The notes below the pieces were generated by a model. The model made no database searches and was not told the origin of the DNA. It was given only the letters and a program-made list of their open reading frames with translations. Of a DNA stretch of 64,000 nucleotides, positions 59,430 to 64,000 are shown one piece after another. The stretch is from Paenibacillus beijingensis. Lineage in GTDB: Bacteria; Bacillota; Bacilli; Paenibacillales; Paenibacillaceae. Both the position numbers and the translations under genes were made by a program. The stretch lies in NCBI RefSeq assembly GCF_000961095.1, contig NZ_CP011058.1:707501-771500 (forward strand), read 5' to 3'. Each line of letters begins with the position of its first letter. The stretch's first letter is position 1.

Positions 59430-59443
59430 TGTAAGCGCTTACT
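59430..59443. promoter_or_regulatory. cre-like site (CcpA) before the large GH32 gene
   Basis: TGTAAGCGCTTACT matches the cre consensus TGWAARCGYTWNCW. It lies 24-37 bases upstream of the ATG, where CcpA would block initiation in the presence of preferred sugars. A LacI-type regulator of fructan use could bind the same kind of site. Confidence 0.8.
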
Positions 59444-59886
59444 ATTTGAAAAAGAGAGCTGAGCGGACAATTTGATCTTCCGACCGCTGCAGCAGCCGTA
59501 TTGTTTCAATTGTATAAGCCCCTAACAGGGCTACAATCGGTCTAAACGTAAGCTTCCGAAGCGGCTTTCGTTCAGAAAGCCTTTAGGCGAGTGCTCCGCT
59601 TTACGCAGATTCAAATGGTCCGCTCCGCTTTCCTATTTCCGAGGGTGAACAAACAAAGGCTGCGCAAAAATCCCGCTTGCCGGTTGAACTATAATCAACA
59701 GCTCTATTTATTCTCAAACTTGGGGCAAGAGCTTGGCTCCTAATCGAACTGGGCGGCTTGGAATCGACATGAGCGGACACAGAAGCCGTTATCTCCCGCT
59801 TATCACTCATTTTTTGCCTAGAAGCGGACTATGGGAGCTTGTCGATTAACTGTTCATAACTTCGGAAATCTGCGGGAGACCACAAA

Positions 59887-59908
59887 ATGTATGCGAAAAA
59901 TCATACAT
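59887..59908. promoter_or_regulatory. Palindrome ATGTATG/CATACAT, operator-like
   Basis: ATGTATG-CGAAAAAT-CATACAT, a perfect 7-bp inverted repeat. A related site lies 100 bases to the right with the same CGAAAAATCATA core. Confidence 0.45.
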
Positions 59909-59985
59909 AATGAGTGCCACACACACCGAATCAATCGATTCTAATCGAAAATTCATATACAAAACGTGATTTGAGCCCTGATTCT

Positions 59986-60011
59986 GTATATGTATCCGAA
60001 AAATCATATAC
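59986..60011. promoter_or_regulatory. Palindrome GTATATG/CATATAC, operator-like
   Basis: GTATATG-TATCCGAAAAAT-CATATAC, a perfect 7-bp inverted repeat that shares CGAAAAATCATA with the site at 59887. The pair could bind a regulator of the flanking fructan genes. Confidence 0.45.
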
Positions 60012-60648
60012 ATTCTCTGCATGTGTCCGTTCACATTAAAACGGTCCACAATGAATCGACAGCCTCTATGGATCCGTTAATGGCGATGAATCCTCACAAA
60101 TTGGCTTTATCAATGAACGAATAACGGCTTCTCTGTCCGCGAATGTTGCAGATGAGCGATTACAGCAGAAAATAACGGCCTGACGGTCCATCCGCCGGCC
60201 TAACACCACTGTCCCCACACTACTGTCCAGCAACTGCTATTCTTCTCTGGTTCACCCTGTATGTTTTCGTCAAGCATTGATTTCGGTATTGGACCCATTT
60301 TTTGCTGAAATGCAGCGGGAATCCTTTACGCCCCACAACTGTAAGCGCAATCAAAATAGTCTTTAATATTTGGACTCCAAATCTTATAAAAGATTTGAAG
60401 AAGATATAATTTGGAAGCGATGACGATCCGCTTGATCAAACTCACACGCTGCGGGCTTCTGCCCATCTCGGCAAGCGAGGCTTTCGCGCAGCGAATCCTT
60501 TTGCCTTTTCCCGGTTCAGGCAGCGCAGCCGCGTCTGCTGCCCTCCCCGTAGAAAAAGGCAAGCGGAGCGCGCGGGTTTGAATCTGGAGAAGCGGTAGCG
60601 TTCGCTTAAAGGCTTTCTGCAAGAAAGCCGCTTCGGAAGCATACGCTT

Positions 60649-60688
60649 GTCCACGGATTCATCTGCCAATTCAGATGAATCCGTGGAC
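60649..60688. other. Perfect 17-bp hairpin
   Basis: GTCCACGGATTCATCTG (60649-60665) and CAGATGAATCCGTGGAC (60672-60688) pair perfectly with a six-base loop. No T-run follows, so it is not a normal terminator, although it lies just after the MalG-like permease gene on the minus strand. Confidence 0.75.
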
Positions 60689-60700
60689 GGTGGCGATCGG

Positions 60701-60774
60701 AAGATCAAACCCGCGCGAGGAGCGGCTCCTTTTCACCAAGATCAAACCCGCGCGCGCAGCGGATCCTTTTCAAC
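60701..60774. repeat. Two-copy 37-bp direct repeat after the permease gene
   Basis: Two adjacent copies of a 37-base unit (AAGATCAAACCCGCGCG... and CCTTTTCA at the end) differ at about four positions. They end 12 bases before the MalG-like stop codon at 60787. Confidence 0.8.
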
Positions 60775-60786
60775 ATGCACTTTTTC

Positions 60787-61626
60787 CTACCCCTTAATTC
60801 CCGACATTGTAATCCCTTGAATATAATAGCGCTGCAGGAACAGGAACAAGAGGAGAATCGGGATCGTCGACAGCGTGCTGGCCGCCAAAATTTTGGACCA
60901 GTCCGTCCCTTCCATCGAGGAGAAGGAAGCGATCGCGACCTGGATCATCTGTCTTTTGCTGTCGTTAATGACGATGAGCGGCCACAGGTACGAATCCCAG
61001 TTGCCGAGGAACGTCATCAGTCCGAGCGTGATCAGCGCCGGGACGGCTGCGGGCATGATGATGCTGACGAAGGTGCGTGCCGTCGTGGCGCCGTCGATTT
61101 TGGCCGCCTCCATAATTTCGTTCGGAATTTCCGCGAAAAACTGGCGGAGCAGAAAGATGCCGAAAACCGATAACACCGACGGCACGATCAGCGCCATGTA
61201 CGAGTTCAGCCAGCCGAGGTCGTGCATGAGCAAATAGTTCGGCACAAGCGTTACTTCCGCCGGAATAATCATCGCCGACATGAACATCGCAAACAGAATG
61301 GTTTTACCGCGGAAACGAAGCTTGGCAAACGCAAACGCCGCCATTGAGTTGACGATCAACACGAAGGCCGTAACGATTGAAGCGACGAGCAGCGTGTTTC
61401 CGATAAACCGCATGAACGGGTTTTTATCGTCAACGATCACCTCTTTGTAGTTGGCAAAGGTGAATTCAACCGGAACGAACAGATGAAGATTAAGACTGGA
61501 CGAATATTTAAACAGCTCCTGATACGGGCGCAAAGATCCGGAGATCATCCACAAAATCGGAACGATGGAAATGAGCGCGATCAGCACCAGCACAGCCAGC
61601 CTTGATACCGAAACAACCGTTTTCAC
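60787..61626 (-). CDS. Sugar ABC transporter permease (MalG/UgpE-like)
   Basis: The 279-residue protein has six helices and the EAA loop EIMEAAKIDGATTARTFVSIIMPAAVPALITLGLMTFLGNWDSY. The opening VLIALISIVPILWMISGSLRPYQEL is typical of MalG-type permeases. It follows the other permease by 12 bases. No binding protein or ATPase is in the window; the ATPase is often shared (MsmX-like). The fructan context suggests fructo-oligosaccharide uptake. Confidence 0.92.
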   Translation of the reverse strand: MKTVVSVSRLAVLVLIALISIVPILWMISGSLRPYQELFKYSSSLNLHLFVPVEFTFANYKEVIVDDKNPFMRFIGNTLLVASIVTAFVLIVNSMAAFAFAKLRFRGKTILFAMFMSAMIIPAEVTLVPNYLLMHDLGWLNSYMALIVPSVLSVFGIFLLRQFFAEIPNEIMEAAKIDGATTARTFVSIIMPAAVPALITLGLMTFLGNWDSYLWPLIVINDSKRQMIQVAIASFSSMEGTDWSKILAASTLSTIPILLLFLFLQRYYIQGITMSGIKG

Positions 61627-61638
61627 TGCTGATACCCC

Positions 61639-62571
61639 CTAGTACTCCACGTCATTTTTAAACAGTCTCATTTGAATCAGCGAGATGACAAGCACGATGC
61701 CAAACAGAATGAACGCGGCTGCGGTCGCATACCCCATCTGCATTTGCTGGAAGGCGAGCTTGTAAATATAGAACACGACCGTTTCCGTCGAGCCATTCGG
61801 ACCGCCGTTGGTCAAGACGAATACGAGGCCGGACAGCTTGATTGCGTCAATCGTCGTAATGATGACGACGAACGCCATCGTCCGGTTGAGCAGCGGCAGC
61901 GTAATTTTGAAAAATTGCTGGATTTTCGATGCCCCGTCCACCCGCGACGCTTCATACAAGTCGTTCGGAATGTTGTTCAGCCCCGCCAGAAAAATAATCA
62001 TGAAAAATCCGGCCGCTTTCCAAATGCCGAGCGTGATAACGCCGTACATCGCCGTTTCGGGATTGGACAGAAAGTTGGTGAGCGGCAGATGAAGCGATTT
62101 CAATACGTTGTTGAGAATGCCGAACTCTTTGTTATAGATCAGTTTGAAAACGACGGCCGCCACCGCAGTGGAGACGACGACCGGGATAAATAACAGGGTC
62201 CGAAACAAGCCGGATGACCGGCCTGGCTTCTGGATCAGCATCGCCATCCCGAGCGCGATGCTCGTTTGAATCGGGATAACGACGATTGCGAAGAAAAACG
62301 AATTTTTCAAACTGCTCAAAAACGATTGGTCCTTGAGCAGCCCCAAGTAGTTGTCGAGACCGACAAAGCTTTTCGTTGCGCTGACCAGCGAATAGTTTTG
62401 GAAGCTGATGATGAACGCCTGCACCATCGGGTAAAAAACGAACACGAGCAGCAGAAGCACGGCCGGGAGCACGAACCAAAGGGCGGTCAGCTGCTCCTTC
62501 CTGAGGCTGCGGTCTGCCTTTCTTTTGCCGGCAGCGATTGTTTTCGCGCCGTTCAGCACTGTATTGGCCAT
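61639..62571 (-). CDS. Sugar ABC transporter permease (MalF/UgpA-like)
   Basis: The 310-residue protein has six helices, beginning ALWFVLPAVLLLLVFVFYPMVQAFIISF, and the EAA loop DLYEASRVDGASKIQQFFKITLPLLNRTMAFVVIITTI. It starts 33 bases after the GH32 stop and before the MalG-like permease, so all three form an operon for oligosaccharide uptake and cleavage. Confidence 0.92.
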   Translation of the reverse strand: MANTVLNGAKTIAAGKRKADRSLRKEQLTALWFVLPAVLLLLVFVFYPMVQAFIISFQNYSLVSATKSFVGLDNYLGLLKDQSFLSSLKNSFFFAIVVIPIQTSIALGMAMLIQKPGRSSGLFRTLLFIPVVVSTAVAAVVFKLIYNKEFGILNNVLKSLHLPLTNFLSNPETAMYGVITLGIWKAAGFFMIIFLAGLNNIPNDLYEASRVDGASKIQQFFKITLPLLNRTMAFVVIITTIDAIKLSGLVFVLTNGGPNGSTETVVFYIYKLAFQQMQMGYATAAAFILFGIVLVISLIQMRLFKNDVEY

Positions 62572-62604
62572 GTCAATCCATCTCCAATTAACCGAATTAA
62601 TTGC

Positions 62605-64000
62605 TTAAGGCTTAAAAACGAACACATTCAGCACGGCGGATACCGCCCCGTCCGGAGTGGACGCTTTAATCTCGACGCTGCCTTCCTTTTTGCCGGTTAC
62701 AACCGCCCCGTTCTCTCCTTCGGCGCGAACCTCCGCCACCGACGCATCGCTCGATTCCCACGTCAGCTGCTGCGGGGAAATAAGCGGCTCAACGGCCGTT
62801 CGGATTGCACCCGTACCGTTCAGCGGCACATCGAGACTGTATTTGTCGAGAACGATGCGCAGCGGCTTGCTGCTGCTTGGATCTTCATTCCGCCAAACCG
62901 GACGCATCGGATAAAAATCGGCGCGATTCAGCGTAATTCCGTCGCCCGCCGCGAACAATTCCAGCCCGTTGCTCGTCGCTGCCGGGAATATAAGACTGGT
63001 CAGAACGGCTTTCCCGTCATTGCCGAACACTTCGAGCGTGGACTCGTCCACGAATATGCGCAGCTTGATCTTGCCGTCTTCCGGCTTCAGCGGAGCGGCA
63101 AACGACTCCGCGAATCCTTTCTCAAACGAGGCTTCGCCGGATTTCGACCGGTCGACCGTCAGCTCGGCCGCTTTCGGATCGTAGCGGACGACCGTTTCCT
63201 GGCCTTCGCCGGTTCTGAGCTTGATGCCGAACTGCGACTGAGAAGCGACCGTAAATTCGGTATCCAGCTCGTAGGAATTTCCTTTCAGGCTGCTCAGCAA
63301 ATTGCTGCCAGGCGCCACGTTCTGGCCGGTTACCGATACGGCGCTGCCCCGGAGCGATTCCAGCTCCTTGACCGGCTGCTGGAAGAGGCGGATCCCTTCT
63401 CCGGGAACGTCCTTCAGCGTCAATGCGCGCGGAACCGACATGTTTCCTTTCCACGGCTCCGTCGGCATCGAGAACGGATAGCGCCAGTTCGACATCCACC
63501 CGAGCCATATCCGGCGGCCGTCGCCTGCGGGAATATCCGAATACGAAATCGCGGCGTAGAAATCCTTGGCGTAATCGGTCCAGAGCACATTGGAAGGCTC
63601 GTTCTCGTTCGTAAACGTTTTGCCGTCGAAGCTGCCGATGAAATATTGGGCCGTCGAGCCTTTCGTCTGCTCGTTGTTGCCGATGCTGACGGTGAGCACC
63701 CACTTCTTCTGGTCCGTGCCTTCCACCGGAAGCTCGAACAGATCGGGGCATTCCCAGACGGCGGCATGCGAGCCTTGGCCAGAGCCGAATTCGCCCGTTT
63801 GCTCCCATGTCTTCAAATCTTTCGAGCTGTAAAACAGCACCTTGTTGTCGGCCGAAACGACCATCACCCACGACTTGGACGGCTCATGCCAGATCACTTT
63901 CGGATCGCGGAAATCTTTCAGGCCGGGATTCGGGATGACCGGATTGCCTTCGTATTTCGTCCAGGTGCGCCCTTTATCCGAGCTGTAAGCGATGCTCTGC
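62605..64000 (-). CDS. GH32 glycosidase, 5' end outside window
   Basis: The frame stays open past 63897 to the right edge (SIAYSSDKGRTWTKYEGNPV...NPGLKDFRDPKVIWHEPSKSW), so the N-terminus is missing. The transition-state Asp (FRDPKV) and acid/base Glu (WECPDLF) of GH32 are visible; the nucleophile lies outside. After the C-terminal beta-sandwich (VFVDESTLEVFGNDGKAVLTS type) a Big_2-like domain ends the protein (LTWESSDASVAEVRAEG, VEIKASTPDG). It is related to the large GH32 gene 3 kb away but lacks the repeated modules. It precedes the two permeases, so it may act on the sugars they carry. Confidence 0.92.
   Translation of the reverse strand, partial: QSIAYSSDKGRTWTKYEGNPVIPNPGLKDFRDPKVIWHEPSKSWVMVVSADNKVLFYSSKDLKTWEQTGEFGSGQGSHAAVWECPDLFELPVEGTDQKKWVLTVSIGNNEQTKGSTAQYFIGSFDGKTFTNENEPSNVLWTDYAKDFYAAISYSDIPAGDGRRIWLGWMSNWRYPFSMPTEPWKGNMSVPRALTLKDVPGEGIRLFQQPVKELESLRGSAVSVTGQNVAPGSNLLSSLKGNSYELDTEFTVASQSQFGIKLRTGEGQETVVRYDPKAAELTVDRSKSGEASFEKGFAESFAAPLKPEDGKIKLRIFVDESTLEVFGNDGKAVLTSLIFPAATSNGLELFAAGDGITLNRADFYPMRPVWRNEDPSSSKPLRIVLDKYSLDVPLNGTGAIRTAVEPLISPQQLTWESSDASVAEVRAEGENGAVVTGKKEGSVEIKASTPDGAVSAVLNVFVFKP

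Larger units (their letters stand above)
59471..60709. other. Gene-free region bounded by inverted repeats
   Basis: No gene is supported in the 1380 bases between the large GH32 gene and the permeases. Two pairs of inverted segments bound its centre: 59471-59487 against 60693-60709 (16 of 17), and 59547-59585 against 60607-60645 (about 35 of 39, containing GCTTCCGAAGCGGCTTTC). The inner pair also folds on itself (GGCTTTC/GAAAGCC). The centre is AT-rich on the left and GC-rich with purine-biased sequence on the right. It could be a decayed small mobile element or an untranslated regulatory region. Confidence 0.6.

Noticed and set aside
60326..60708. Two overlapping minus-strand frames of about 90 codons
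   Set aside because: They run through the inverted repeats and hairpin, show no domain and lack ribosome sites.

Overview
The window is from a Gram-positive, spore-forming member of the Bacillales, most probably Paenibacillus or a close relative. The evidence is the gene content. It includes a YgzB-type zinc ribbon, PerR, a cortex-lytic-type GH18 protein, a CotS-family coat protein, a gatCAB operon, the conserved order LolA-like lipoprotein / alr / ndoAI / ndoA, strong AGGAGG ribosome sites, frequent GTG and TTG starts, and many modular secreted glycanases. Most genes lie on the minus strand. No rRNA, tRNA or CRISPR array was seen.

Region by region. 1-9.9 kb is mostly housekeeping: ygzB end, a GH18 gene broken by a one-base frameshift, perR, a LiaF/DUF4097 membrane pair (possibly also frameshifted), MgtC, gatCAB and a metallo-hydrolase. 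9.9-13 kb is the cobalt ECF transporter cbiMNQO, read from a cobalamin riboswitch followed by an intrinsic terminator. 13-18.3 kb holds a small unknown gene, an M24 peptidase, an HMGL-type aldolase and a CotS-like protein with a long repetitive tail. 18.5-20.4 kb is a plus-strand operon of two paralogous TPR-type proteins and a three-repeat helical protein. It converges on a minus-strand operon (20.6-26 kb) of three adenylate-forming ligases and a protein that looks like a chorismate lyase, with aroC just upstream. I consider 18.5-27.5 kb the best candidate for an undescribed metabolic system.

28-38.3 kb is an AT-rich polymorphic-toxin island. A secreted DNRLRE protein and a 1760-residue Rhs protein with its own signal peptide are followed by an immunity-type gene, then by two displaced toxin-tip remnants, each still coupled to a small immunity-type gene, with an IS3-family relic between them. 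38.9-45.2 kb is a Tad-type secretion/pilus locus (CpaB, TadZ, TadA, TadB, TadC, two tiny membrane peptides, two pseudopilin-like proteins) interrupted by four 42-bp palindromic repeats. 45.4-47.2 kb is a TetR regulator with an ABC-2 permease. 47.6-51 kb is an operon of DUF350, an ATP-grasp glutathionylspermidine-synthase-like protein and three secreted or small proteins. 51.5-55.3 kb is ndoA, ndoAI, alr and a lipoprotein.

55.6-64 kb is a fructan-utilisation locus: a large modular secreted GH32 enzyme with a cre-like site at its 5' end, a 1.4-kb gene-free region full of inverted repeats, two sugar ABC permeases, and a second GH32 gene that runs off the right edge. Functions are inferred by reading the translated sequences; no database search was possible.
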